The translations under genes were made by a program, and so were the position numbers. A DNA stretch of 64,000 nucleotides from positions 3,449,501 through 3,513,500 of the forward strand of contig NZ_CP083952.1 in assembly GCF_006442545.2 (NCBI RefSeq), read 5' to 3'. A model generated the notes under the pieces. It made no database searches and was not told where the DNA came from. It saw only the letters and a list, made by a program, of their open reading frames with translations. The DNA is from Mesorhizobium sp. B2-1-8 (GTDB lineage Bacteria > Pseudomonadota > Alphaproteobacteria > Rhizobiales > Rhizobiaceae). Each line of letters opens with the position of its first letter. The first letter of the stretch is position 1. Positions 34,173-42,627 of this stretch are shown one piece after another.

Positions 34173-34871
34173 TCAGGCCGAAGCACGCACGTTGTGCTTG
34201 CGCTTCATGAAGTCCTTGGCGGTCTCGACCGCCACCGCGGCGTCGCGGCAATAGGCATCGGCGCCGACGGCCTTGCCGAATTCCTCGTTGAGCGGTGCGC
34301 CGCCAACCAGCACGACATAGTCGTCGCGAATGCCCTTTTCCTTCATCGTGTCGATGACGACCTTCATGTAGGGCATGGTGGTGGTGAGCAGCGCCGACAT
34401 GCCGATGATGTCGGGCTGGTGCTGCTCGATCGCGTCGAGATACTTTTCGACCGCGTTGTTGATGCCGAGGTCGATGACGTCGAAGCCGGCGCCTTCCATC
34501 ATCATGCCGACGAGGTTCTTGCCGATGTCGTGGATGTCGCCCTTGACGGTGCCGATCACCATCTTGCCCTGTTTCGGCGCGCCTGTGGCGGCGAGCAGTG
34601 GGCGCAGGATGAACATGCCGGCCTTCATGGCGTTGGCGGACAACAGCACTTCGGGAACGAACAGGATGCCGTCGCGAAAATCCTCGCCGACGATACGCAT
34701 GCCTTCGACCAGCGCTTCGGTCAGTACCTTGTAGGGCACCCAGCCGCGCTCGAGCAGAATGCGCGTGCCTTCCTCGATTTCTTCCTTCAGACCGTCATAG
34801 AGATCGTCGTGCATCTGCTGCACCAACTCATCGTCGGAAAGTTCGGAAAGGATAATCTCGTCGTCGGACAT
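34173..34871 (-). CDS. Corrinoid (B12-binding) methyltransfer protein, MtbC-like
   Basis: A 232-residue protein with an N-terminal four-helix cap domain (residues 1-95) and a Rossmann-like B12-binding domain. The cobalamin motif is GDIHDIGKNLVG, with His114 as lower axial ligand, followed by DVIDLGIN, MSALLTTTMPYM and VVLVGGAPLN. It matches MtbC/MttC-type proteins that carry methyl groups from MttB enzymes. It is divergent from mttB across 288 bases rich in TTTGCGAC half-sites. It is the expected partner of both MttB proteins in the window. Confidence 0.92.
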   Translation of the reverse strand: MSDDEIILSELSDDELVQQMHDDLYDGLKEEIEEGTRILLERGWVPYKVLTEALVEGMRIVGEDFRDGILFVPEVLLSANAMKAGMFILRPLLAATGAPKQGKMVIGTVKGDIHDIGKNLVGMMMEGAGFDVIDLGINNAVEKYLDAIEQHQPDIIGMSALLTTTMPYMKVVIDTMKEKGIRDDYVVLVGGAPLNEEFGKAVGADAYCRDAAVAVETAKDFMKRKHNVRASA

Positions 34872-35159
34872 TTTAATCCAGCTCCTCACGGCATCGCGAC
34901 TGTGTCGCAAGGCACAAAATAATGGCGTTCATACCTAACCCGCAACGGGCGGGTATCCATAGCTGATTTGCGACTTCCCGCAAAAGGAAAGCGACTGGAA
35001 AATCTATCGGATTTCTTGTCGATTTTGCGACAGGCGTTGGCGCGGACGGGCCGTTTCGAATAGGGTGCATGGCTACGATCCGGCGAAAGCCGCGCCATGC
35101 GGCCGCAGCGGTTACGGACCGGCCATAGTCAGGCAGGCCATATTCAGGGAAGAGCGATC
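34872..35159. promoter_or_regulatory. Divergent corrinoid protein/mttB promoter with TTTGCGAC half-sites
   Basis: This 288-base spacer carries GCGAC/GTCGCAA with a three-base gap at 34896-34910, TTTGCGAC at 34967-34974 facing CGCAAA at 34979-34984, and TTTTGCGAC at 35023-35031. These words match the arms of the perfect dyad at the GbdR-like gene, although the spacing varies. The cluster of sites suggests co-regulation of both divergent transcripts by one regulator. Confidence 0.55.
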
Positions 35160-36734
35160 ATGAGCGAACACGCGGCAGTCGACCAGGAAGCGTCAAACGC
35201 GCGGCGTGGGCGCGGCGCCAGCGGCGGAGCAGCGGCAAGGCGCGCGGCGCGCTCCGGCGGCGGCCCGGGCACCCAGCTCACCTACATCAAGCGCAAGATC
35301 AACGTCTACGAAGTGCTGAACGAGGAAGGCCTGGCGCTGATCGAGAAGAACACCGACACGGTGCTCGAGGAAATCGGCATCATTTTTCGCGATGACGCGG
35401 AAGCGCTGCAGCTCTGGAAAGAGGCCGGCGCCGACGTCAAGGGCGAGCGCGTGCATTTTCCCAAGGGGCTCTGCCGTTCGCTCCTGAAGACCGCGCCGCC
35501 CATCTACACCCAGCATGCCCGCAATTCGGAACGCTCGGTGCAGATCGGCGGCAACGCGACCGTGTTTGCGCCGGTCTACGGTCCGCCCTTCGTGCGCGAT
35601 CTCGATGGTGTCAGGCGCTATGCGACGATCGAGGATTTCCAGAATTTCGTGAAGCTCGCCTATATGGCGCCGTCGATCCACCATTCGGGCGGCACGGTGT
35701 GCGAGCCGGTCGACGTGCCGGTGAACAAACGCCATCTCGACATGGTCTACGCGCATATCAAATATTCCGACAAGCCGTTCATGGGTTCGGTGACCGCGCC
35801 GGAGCGCGCCGAGGACACGGTGGCGATGGCCAAGCTCGTCTTCGGCGACGACTTCGTCGAGAACAACACTGTGCTGACCAGCCTGATCAACGCCAATTCA
35901 CCGATGGTGTTCGACGAAACCATGCTTGGCGCCTTGAAAGTCTATTCGCGGCATAACCAGGCCTGCATCGTCACACCGTTCATCCTCGCCGGCGCGATGA
36001 GCCCGGTGACGGTGGCCGGTACGCTGACACAGGTCCTGGCCGAAGTGCTGGCCGGCGCATCGTTCACGCAGCTGATCCGTCCGGGCGCGCCGGTGCTGTT
36101 CGGCACCTTCGCCTCGTCGATCTCGATGCAATCGGGCGCGCCGACCTTCGGCACGCCGGAGCCGTCGCTGGTCTCCTATGGCGCGGCGCAACTCGCTCGC
36201 CGTCTTGGCTTGCCGTTCCGCACCGGCGGCTCGCTCTGCGCCTCGAAAGTGCCGGACGCGCAGGCGGCGTATGAGAGCGCCAACACGCTGAACTCGACCA
36301 TTCTCGCCGGCACCAATTTCGTGCTGCATTCGGCCGGCTGGCTCGAAGGCGGCCTGGCGTCCTGCTACGAAAAATTCATGATGGACATCGACCAGCTCGG
36401 CATGACCCAAAAATTCTCCGAGGGCGTCGATCTTTCGGAAAACGGCCAGGCGATGGACGCCATCCGCCAGGTCGGGCCGGGCAGCCACTATCTCGGCTGC
36501 GACCACACCCAGGCCAATTTCCAGACCGCCTTCTACCGCTCGTCGATCGCCGACAACAACTCCTACGAGCAGTGGCTGGCCGAGGGTCAGAAGACCGCGC
36601 CGCAGCGCGCCAACGATCTCGCGCGGCGCTGGCTGGAGGCTTATGAGGCGCCGCACCTCGATGAAGGCATCGACGAAGCCCTGAAGGACTTCATCGCCAA
36701 GAAGAAGGGGTCGATGCCCGACGCCTTCACCTGA
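35160..36734 (+). CDS. Trimethylamine methyltransferase (MttB) family protein, first copy
   Basis: A 524-residue COG5598 protein. A disordered Arg/Gly/Ala-rich leader (to about residue 40) precedes a TIM barrel with SVTAPERAEDTVAMAKLVFG, LINANSPMVFDETMLGAL, FGTFASSISMQSGAPTFGTPE and FVLHSAGWLEGGL. No in-frame TAG occurs, so it lacks the pyrrolysine of true TMA methyltransferase. It belongs with the non-Pyl homologues, of which some demethylate glycine betaine or other quaternary amines (MtgB, MtpB). It is divergent from its presumed corrinoid partner. The substrate is unknown; glycine betaine or stachydrine are candidates. Confidence 0.88.
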   Translation: MSEHAAVDQEASNARRGRGASGGAAARRAARSGGGPGTQLTYIKRKINVYEVLNEEGLALIEKNTDTVLEEIGIIFRDDAEALQLWKEAGADVKGERVHFPKGLCRSLLKTAPPIYTQHARNSERSVQIGGNATVFAPVYGPPFVRDLDGVRRYATIEDFQNFVKLAYMAPSIHHSGGTVCEPVDVPVNKRHLDMVYAHIKYSDKPFMGSVTAPERAEDTVAMAKLVFGDDFVENNTVLTSLINANSPMVFDETMLGALKVYSRHNQACIVTPFILAGAMSPVTVAGTLTQVLAEVLAGASFTQLIRPGAPVLFGTFASSISMQSGAPTFGTPEPSLVSYGAAQLARRLGLPFRTGGSLCASKVPDAQAAYESANTLNSTILAGTNFVLHSAGWLEGGLASCYEKFMMDIDQLGMTQKFSEGVDLSENGQAMDAIRQVGPGSHYLGCDHTQANFQTAFYRSSIADNNSYEQWLAEGQKTAPQRANDLARRWLEAYEAPHLDEGIDEALKDFIAKKKGSMPDAFT

Positions 36735-36827
36735 AAGGAGCCCGAGTCAGGCGGGGCTAAAGTCGCCAACATCATCCACAAGGAAGTCTGGCGGAGCGCC
36801 TTCTCCGATCCGGACAAGAAGGGATGA
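36735..36827 (+). pseudogene. In-frame coding-like tail after mttB, possible gene remnant
   Basis: After the mttB TGA the same frame stays open for 30 codons and reads SGGAKVANIIHKEVWRSA then FSDPDKKG before a TGA that overlaps the ATG of the next gene (ATGA). About 80 percent of its third positions are G or C, as in real genes here. It could be the 3' end of a lost upstream gene, or a former C-terminal extension of MttB. It has no start codon of its own. Confidence 0.4.
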
Positions 36828-37513
36828 TTTGCGTGCGCGGCATGATCGAGGAGATCACGGCCGCGCTTGGCGCCCACGGCCTCATCTTGCGTGGCGGTTT
36901 TCTTTTTCCCGATCACGAGGGTATCGCTCATGGCGCGTTGGGCGCACCGGCAAAGTCTGTCCTGCTGGTGGGGCAGGCGGGTGCCGCGCCTTGGCGGCAT
37001 TTCCTGCGCTGGCGGGAACAGCAGCCGCAGGCGATCGCCAATCCGCTCGATACCTGGTCGCGCCAGGTGATTGGCGCTGTGGCAGAAAGGTTTGGCGCGC
37101 GCGCCGTTTCGCCGTCGGACAAGCCTTATCTGCCGTTCCAGCAATGGGCTGTTCGGGCGGAGGGGCTGAGGCCGTCGCCGCTCGGGATCCTCATGCATCC
37201 GCGATACGGGCTTTGGCACGCCTATCGCGGCGCGTTGCTGTTCGAGGAAGAGATAGCGCTTCCCGAGCCCTGCGAGGCGATCCATCTCTGCGACACATGT
37301 GTCGACAAACCCTGTCTGAAATCCTGCCCGGTCGATGCCCATTCCACGGATGGTTTCGCCTACCAGCCCTGCCTTGCGCATGTGCGGGGCGCGGGCGGCG
37401 GGCCGTGCCGCGCTGGCGGTTGCCTTGACCGCAATGCCTGCCCCTATGGCACAAGCTACCGCTATCCGGCAGAGGTTCAGGCCTTCCATATGGCCGCATT
37501 CGCTGGTCTTTAG
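36824..37513 (+). CDS. 4Fe-4S ferredoxin-like protein
   Basis: A 229-residue protein with a C-terminal iron-sulfur region: CDTCVDKPCLKSCPV near residues 154-168, followed by further cysteines in CLAHV, GPCRAGGCLDRNACPYG. The N-terminal 150 residues (LLVGQAGAAPWRHFLRW) resemble the cap seen in QueG-like and related reductases, but the cobalamin-binding residues cannot be confirmed by eye. It follows mttB closely, so an electron-donor role for corrinoid activation is plausible, not shown. The chosen ATG overlaps the TGA of the preceding remnant frame; another Met lies six codons in. Confidence 0.7.
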   Translation: MICVRGMIEEITAALGAHGLILRGGFLFPDHEGIAHGALGAPAKSVLLVGQAGAAPWRHFLRWREQQPQAIANPLDTWSRQVIGAVAERFGARAVSPSDKPYLPFQQWAVRAEGLRPSPLGILMHPRYGLWHAYRGALLFEEEIALPEPCEAIHLCDTCVDKPCLKSCPVDAHSTDGFAYQPCLAHVRGAGGGPCRAGGCLDRNACPYGTSYRYPAEVQAFHMAAFAGL

Positions 37514-37619
37514 CGCCTCACGCGATCCCGCACGAAATGTTGACTGGCGGGTTCAGGCAACGCCTTGCCGTGGCCGCTTGCGCGGATATGTATCGCGCAT
37601 CTGATCAACGGAGCAGGCA

Positions 37620-38357
37620 ATGACGAAGCAAGACCTTCAGATCAAGACCCGTGACGGTGTGGCGAATGCAGGCCTGTTTCGTTCGGCCAAGGTTTCTCCA
37701 GCCAAGGCCGGTGTCATAATCTACCAGGACGCCTTCGGTCCGCGCCCGGCGCTTGACCAGATGGCGGAACGGCTGGCGGGCGAGGGCTATGCGGTGCTGG
37801 TGCCCGACCTCTTCTATCGCAACGCGCCTTACGGTCCGTTCGACGCCAAGACCGCCTTCACCGAGGAAAAGACCAAGGCGGCGTTGATGGCGCTGGTCAC
37901 CGGCACGACGCAGGAGATGACCATCAGCGACAGCGGCGCGTTTCTCGAGGCGCTCGCCGGCGAAGGCGTTACGGGGCCGATCGGGACGGTCGGCTATTGC
38001 ATGGGCGGTGCGCGGGCGATCAACGCCGCCGCGACCCACCCAGACCGGATCAAGGCCGCCGCCAGCTTTCATGGCGGCAATCTCGCCAGCGATGCGGCCG
38101 ACAGTCCGCACCGCAAGGCGGCTTCCATCAAGGCGCGCGTCTATGTCGGCATGGCGGGGGTCGACCGGAGCTTTCCGCCGGAACAGTCGACGCGGCTGGA
38201 AGAGGCACTGCGGAACGCTGAAGTCGACCATTTGATGGAGAATTATGTCGGCATGGCACATGGCTGGTGCGTGCCGGACCACAGCGTCTTCAATGCAGCC
38301 GGTGCCGAGCGGCATTGGAAGCGATTGACTGACTTGTTCGCCGAAACGCTGGTCTGA
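37620..38357 (+). CDS. Dienelactone hydrolase family protein
   Basis: A 245-residue alpha/beta hydrolase with Cys nucleophile in GTVGYCMGGARAI (near residue 126), an Asp in VGMAGVDRSFPPEQ and His in YVGMAHGWCVPD. This Cys-Asp-His triad is the dienelactone hydrolase pattern. It could act on aromatic-ring cleavage lactones or, as in many soil bacteria, on other esters. No aromatic pathway genes are nearby. Confidence 0.85.
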   Translation: MTKQDLQIKTRDGVANAGLFRSAKVSPAKAGVIIYQDAFGPRPALDQMAERLAGEGYAVLVPDLFYRNAPYGPFDAKTAFTEEKTKAALMALVTGTTQEMTISDSGAFLEALAGEGVTGPIGTVGYCMGGARAINAAATHPDRIKAAASFHGGNLASDAADSPHRKAASIKARVYVGMAGVDRSFPPEQSTRLEEALRNAEVDHLMENYVGMAHGWCVPDHSVFNAAGAERHWKRLTDLFAETLV

Positions 38358-38460
38358 GCCTTCGCCCCCTGTTGGCCGCGCGGCACATTGGAGGTATCAG
38401 GCGGGATGAGCGGCTCGCCCGGCTGGTGCGGCGCGGGGTCATGCGGGAACGATCAACCTG

Positions 38461-39639
38461 ATGCAATCCTATGATGTCGTGATCATCGGCGCCGGCGCAG
38501 CCGGAATGATGTGCGCCGTGGAGGCCGGCAAGCGCCGCCGTTCGGTGCTGATCCTCGATCATGCGGCGGCACCTGGCGAAAAGATCCGCATCTCCGGCGG
38601 CGGCCGGTGCAATTTCACCAACGTCCATGCGAGCCCGAAGAATTTTATCTCCAGGAATCCGCATTTCTGCATCTCGGCGCTCAGCCGCTATACGCAACGC
38701 GACTTCATTGCGCTCGTCGAACGTCACGGCATTGCCTATCACGAGAAGACATTGGGACAGCTGTTTTGTGACGGCTCCGCGCGCCAGATCATCGACATGA
38801 TGGTCTCGGAAATGCGGGGCAGGGGCGCCGAGCTGGTATTGTCGACTTCCGTTGAGACTATCAGCAAAGCCGAGGAAGGGTTCGACCTCACGCTCTCCAC
38901 CGGCCCGGTCTCATGCCAGTCCCTGGTCGTGGCCTGTGGTGGCAAGTCGATCCCCAAGATGGGCGCGACGGGCTTCGGCTACGAGCTGGCCGAACGGTTT
39001 GGCCTTGCCGTCGTCGAAACACGGCCTGCCCTGGTGCCCCTGACCTTCGATGCAAAGACGCTCGAGCGGCTTTCGCCCCTGGCCGGAAACGCCGTCGATG
39101 CCGAGATTGCCTGCGGCAAGACACGGTTTTCCGAGGCGATGCTGTTCACGCATCGCGGCGTCAGCGGGCCATCCATCCTGCAAATCTCATCCTATTGGCG
39201 CGAGGGTGATGAAATCCGCATCGCCATGCTGCCAGGCACGGATGTGGCTGAGCTCGTCCGCGCCGCCAGGCGTGGCAATGGCCGGCAAGCGGTGCAGACC
39301 GTGCTCGCAAATCATTTGCCGAAACGGCTGGCCCAGGCGATAGCCGAGCGAACCGGGCTCGACGGCAATCTTGCCGATCTTTCCGAGGCCCAGATCAAAG
39401 CCGTCGAGGCCGCGGTCAACGACTGGCGCATCAAGCCGGCCGGTTCGGAGGGCTACCGGACCGCCGAAGTGACGCTAGGCGGGGTAGACACCAACGGCCT
39501 CGACCAGAAGACGATGCAGGCGAAGTTGGTGCCGGGCCTGTTTTTCATCGGCGAGGTCGTCGACGTCACCGGCTGGCTCGGCGGCTATAATTTCCAATGG
39601 GCGTGGTCGTCGGGCTGGGCGGCGGGCCAGGCGTGTTGA
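38461..39639 (+). CDS. HI0933/BaiN-like NAD(P)/FAD-dependent oxidoreductase
   Basis: A 392-residue flavoprotein with DVVIIGAGAAGMMCAVEAG (residues 4-22), KIRISGGGRCNFTN near 41-54 and the C-terminal EVVDVTGWLGGYNFQWAWSSGWAAG, all hallmarks of the HI0933/YhiN/BaiN family. Its physiological substrate is generally unknown. It begins directly at the ATG preceding the Rossmann strand. A 28-base dyad follows its stop. Confidence 0.87.
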   Translation: MQSYDVVIIGAGAAGMMCAVEAGKRRRSVLILDHAAAPGEKIRISGGGRCNFTNVHASPKNFISRNPHFCISALSRYTQRDFIALVERHGIAYHEKTLGQLFCDGSARQIIDMMVSEMRGRGAELVLSTSVETISKAEEGFDLTLSTGPVSCQSLVVACGGKSIPKMGATGFGYELAERFGLAVVETRPALVPLTFDAKTLERLSPLAGNAVDAEIACGKTRFSEAMLFTHRGVSGPSILQISSYWREGDEIRIAMLPGTDVAELVRAARRGNGRQAVQTVLANHLPKRLAQAIAERTGLDGNLADLSEAQIKAVEAAVNDWRIKPAGSEGYRTAEVTLGGVDTNGLDQKTMQAKLVPGLFFIGEVVDVTGWLGGYNFQWAWSSGWAAGQAC

Positions 39640-39640
39640 C

Positions 39641-39668
39641 ATTCAGGTGAAGCCGGCCTGACCTGAAT
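39641..39668. repeat. 28-base dyad with central GCCGGC
   Basis: ATTCAGGT and ACCTGAAT are perfect inverted arms around a 12-base centre that itself holds the palindrome GCCGGC. There is no T-run, so it is not a standard terminator. It lies between the flavoprotein gene and the sigma factor gene, 91 bases before the latter, and may be an operator. Confidence 0.4.
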
Positions 39669-39758
39669 CTCAACCTGCCAACAGCTGCAAAAGTCCCTGT
39701 TCGAAAAAATCTTTCCATCACCCCAAGGATTAGCCATTAGCCTTCGTCCAACAGGCAA

Positions 39759-40322
39759 ATGATGGCGATGATGCTGGATGAGAGCGAAGCCTCCGACGCC
39801 GAACTGATCGGGCGGGCGACGGGCGGAGACCGGGGGGCTTTCGGCAAGTTGCTGGAGCGCCACTACGACTTCGTCTATCGCGCCGCCTATCGCTGGTGCG
39901 GCAGGAAGGCCGATGCGGAAGACATCGCCCAGGAAGTCTGCGTCCGGCTCGGCAAGGCGATCCGCGATTATCGCGGCGGCGGCGCGTTCACGACATGGCT
40001 CTATGCCATGACGATGAACGCCACGCGCGACATGATGCGCAAGACCGCGCGCGAGACGGTCAAGTCCGAGGCCTATGGCGTCCATGCGCTGATTTCGGGC
40101 GAGGTCCCGGCCGAGAGCGAAGACCCCGCCGAGGCGCTCTGGGCGGCGGTGCGGCAATTGCCGGACAAGCAGCGCGATGCCGTGATGCTTGTCTATGGCG
40201 AAGGCTTGGGCCACGCGGCCGCCGCCGAGGCGATGGCGATCTCTGAGACGACGGTTTCCTGGCACATCCATGAAGCGAAGAAACGGCTGAAGACGTTGAT
40301 GCGTTCAGCCGGGGAAGTGTGA
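39759..40322 (+). CDS. ECF-type RNA polymerase sigma factor
   Basis: A 187-residue sigma-70 family protein. Region 2 has HYDFVYRAAYRWCGRKADAEDIAQEVCVRL (about 36-65) and region 4 has QLPDKQRDAVMLVYGEGLGHAAAAEAMAISETTVSWHIHEAKKRL (about 135-180). Its stop overlaps a GTG near the start of the VWA-protein gene (GTGA), so the two are co-expressed. No zinc-type anti-sigma factor is adjacent; the membrane-anchored VWA protein may take that place. A cluster of Met codons makes the exact start uncertain by a few residues. Confidence 0.86.
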   Translation: MMAMMLDESEASDAELIGRATGGDRGAFGKLLERHYDFVYRAAYRWCGRKADAEDIAQEVCVRLGKAIRDYRGGGAFTTWLYAMTMNATRDMMRKTARETVKSEAYGVHALISGEVPAESEDPAEALWAAVRQLPDKQRDAVMLVYGEGLGHAAAAEAMAISETTVSWHIHEAKKRLKTLMRSAGEV

Positions 40323-40324
40323 CC

Positions 40325-42466
40325 ATGGTCGACGACAACGAACTCAGGAAGCTGCGCGACGCAGCAATACCGGTGCCTGGCGAGAGCGCGAAGGCGCGTG
40401 CCTTCGAGGCTGCCCTGCGCGCCTACGATCAGGAAAATATTTCCGAAGTCACCCAAGGATCGGTCGGCGGCCTTCGTCTCACAGAGCGAGCACAAAAGCT
40501 CTGGAGCGAGATCATGCAAAAGAAACTCATTGCCGCGCCGGCTCTTGCCGGGCTAGTCGCCCTGCCGATCGCCGGATACGCCACCTTCCATATTCTGAGG
40601 GAACAGCCGTCACCGTTCGGCGGCGACGAGAAGATCGCCGAGACGCTGGCCGACAAGCCGGCGACGCTGAAGCCATTGGCCAAGCAGGCACCGGGAGATC
40701 GGGCCGCCGACGAGCCGACCGTGACCACTGCGCCGACCAACGACAAGAAAGCCGACGCGGATGTGGAAAGCCGCGATGCGACCGATGTGCTTGTGACGCC
40801 GGCTTCGCCGCCGAAACCCGAATCGGCCCAGGCGGGCGGGGCAGCACAGCAGACTTCGTCGGAGCGTAGAGCGTTGGCCGAACCAACACCGCCGGCGCCG
40901 ACCGGTGAATTCGCGCTGGATGGCGCCACTGGCGCGCCCAGCACGTCGCGGGTGGCCCGCATGCCGGCGGCCGAATCCAAGCTGATGGTCCAGCAGCCGG
41001 CCATGGCGCCGGCGGACCAGATCGCGCCGCAGGAGGAAAACCGTGACCGCGTCCAGGATTTCAAGACCAATCCGGTGCACGCCGCATTGGAAGACCCGGT
41101 CTCGACCTTCTCGATCGATGTCGACACCGCTTCCTATTCCTTCGTGCGCGGCTCGCTGAAGCAGGGCTACCTGCCGCAGGCCGATACGGTCCGCGTCGAG
41201 GAGATGATCAATTACTTCCCCTATGACTGGAAGGGGCCGGACTCGGCATCGACGCCGTTCAACTCGACCGTCAGCGTCATGCCGACGCCGTGGAACGCGC
41301 ACACCAAGCTGATGCACGTCGCCATCAAAGGTTTCGACATCAAGCCGACCGAGCAGCCGAAGGCCAATCTGGTCTTCCTGATCGATGTCTCGGGCTCGAT
41401 GGACGAACCGGACAAGCTGCCGCTGCTCAAGTCCGCGTTCCGCCTGCTGGTCAGCAAGCTGAAGGCGGACGACACGATCTCGATCGTCACCTATGCCGGT
41501 GACGCCGGCACCGTGCTGATGCCGACAAAGGTTGCCGAGAAGGACAAGATCCTCAATGCCATCGACAATCTGCAGCCCGGCGGCTCGACGGCAGGCGAAG
41601 CCGGCATCAAGGAAGCCTACAAGCTTGCCCAGCAATCCTTCATCAAGGACGGCGTCAACCGGGTGATGCTTGCCACCGACGGCGACTTCAATGTCGGCCA
41701 GACCGATGACGACGACCTGAAGCGGCTGATCGAGAGCGAGCGCAAGACCGGTGTGTTCCTGTCGGTGTTCGGCTTCGGCCGCGGCAATCTGAACGATGAA
41801 ATGATGCAGACCATTGCCCAGAACGGCAACGGCACCGCCGCCTATATCGACACGCTGGCCGAGGCCGAGAAGGTGCTGGTCGAGGACGCTTCCTCGACGT
41901 TGTTCACCATCGCCAAGGATGTGAAGATCCAGGTCGAGTTCAATCCGAATAAGGTCTCCGAATACCGCCTGATCGGCTACGAGACCCGGGCGCTCAATCG
42001 GGAGGATTTCAACAATGACCGCGTCGATGCCGGCGATATCGGTTCGGGGCATTCGGTCACCGCGATTTATGAGATCACGCCCAAAGGCGGTGGCGGCGAG
42101 CAGATCGATCCGCTGCGCTATGGCCAGGCCACGGTGAATAATGGCGGCGTCGCCAATGCGGACGAATATGCCTTCGTCAAGATCCGCTACAAGCTGCCCA
42201 ACGAGGACGTCTCGAAGCTGATCACCACGCCGGTGACCTCGGCCAATGAGGTGGCGTCCTTCGACCACGCGAGCACTGATCAGCGTTTTTCCGTCGCGGT
42301 CGCGGCCTTCGGCCAGAAGCTGCGCGACGAGGATGCGACCGCGAAGTTAGGCTACGACAAGATCATGGAGATTGCCACTGCCGCCCGAGGAGCCGACCCG
42401 TTTGGGTACAGGTCCGAGTTCCTTTCGCTTGTGCGCCTTGCCTCGGCGCTGGGCGGTAACCGGTAG
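40325..42466 (+). CDS. Membrane-anchored VWA-domain protein (YfbK-like)
   Basis: A 713-residue protein. Residues 1-64 are cytoplasmic, charged and helical; a membrane helix follows (about 67-90), then a long Pro/Ala/Ser-rich stalk (100-240). From 245 comes a YfbK-type periplasmic part with a VWA domain (MIDAS DVSGS at 354-358, then LATDGDFNVG) and a DUF3520-like end (LVRLASALGG). The single N-terminal helix places the VWA domain outside. The coupling to the sigma gene and the cytoplasmic head suggest that the head binds the sigma factor; this is inference. The GTG six bases upstream is an alternative start. Confidence 0.82.
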   Translation: MVDDNELRKLRDAAIPVPGESAKARAFEAALRAYDQENISEVTQGSVGGLRLTERAQKLWSEIMQKKLIAAPALAGLVALPIAGYATFHILREQPSPFGGDEKIAETLADKPATLKPLAKQAPGDRAADEPTVTTAPTNDKKADADVESRDATDVLVTPASPPKPESAQAGGAAQQTSSERRALAEPTPPAPTGEFALDGATGAPSTSRVARMPAAESKLMVQQPAMAPADQIAPQEENRDRVQDFKTNPVHAALEDPVSTFSIDVDTASYSFVRGSLKQGYLPQADTVRVEEMINYFPYDWKGPDSASTPFNSTVSVMPTPWNAHTKLMHVAIKGFDIKPTEQPKANLVFLIDVSGSMDEPDKLPLLKSAFRLLVSKLKADDTISIVTYAGDAGTVLMPTKVAEKDKILNAIDNLQPGGSTAGEAGIKEAYKLAQQSFIKDGVNRVMLATDGDFNVGQTDDDDLKRLIESERKTGVFLSVFGFGRGNLNDEMMQTIAQNGNGTAAYIDTLAEAEKVLVEDASSTLFTIAKDVKIQVEFNPNKVSEYRLIGYETRALNREDFNNDRVDAGDIGSGHSVTAIYEITPKGGGGEQIDPLRYGQATVNNGGVANADEYAFVKIRYKLPNEDVSKLITTPVTSANEVASFDHASTDQRFSVAVAAFGQKLRDEDATAKLGYDKIMEIATAARGADPFGYRSEFLSLVRLASALGGNR

Positions 42467-42536
42467 TGGCGATGAAGGCCGATTTCTTTCAGATGATGGG
42501 ATCGTTCTGATTACCGGCCCACGGGCGGGTGAGGCA

Positions 42537-42573
42537 GGCCGGCGAGGGATACTTTCCCTTGCCGGCCTTTTTT
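42537..42573 (+). terminator. Rho-independent terminator
   Basis: A long stem GGCCGGCGAGGGA pairs (one bulge) with TCCCTTGCCGGCC and is followed by six T residues. It ends the sigma factor/VWA transcript. Confidence 0.9.
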
Positions 42574-42627
42574 CGTCGCAGTGCGGTCTGCCGCCAAGCA
42601 TTCTCAGCGAAGCGAAGAGGCAGGGCC

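Noticed and set aside
35160..36734. Pyrrolysine-containing trimethylamine methyltransferase
   Set aside because: The frame has no internal TAG and no pyl genes are seen; the same holds for the second MttB copy.
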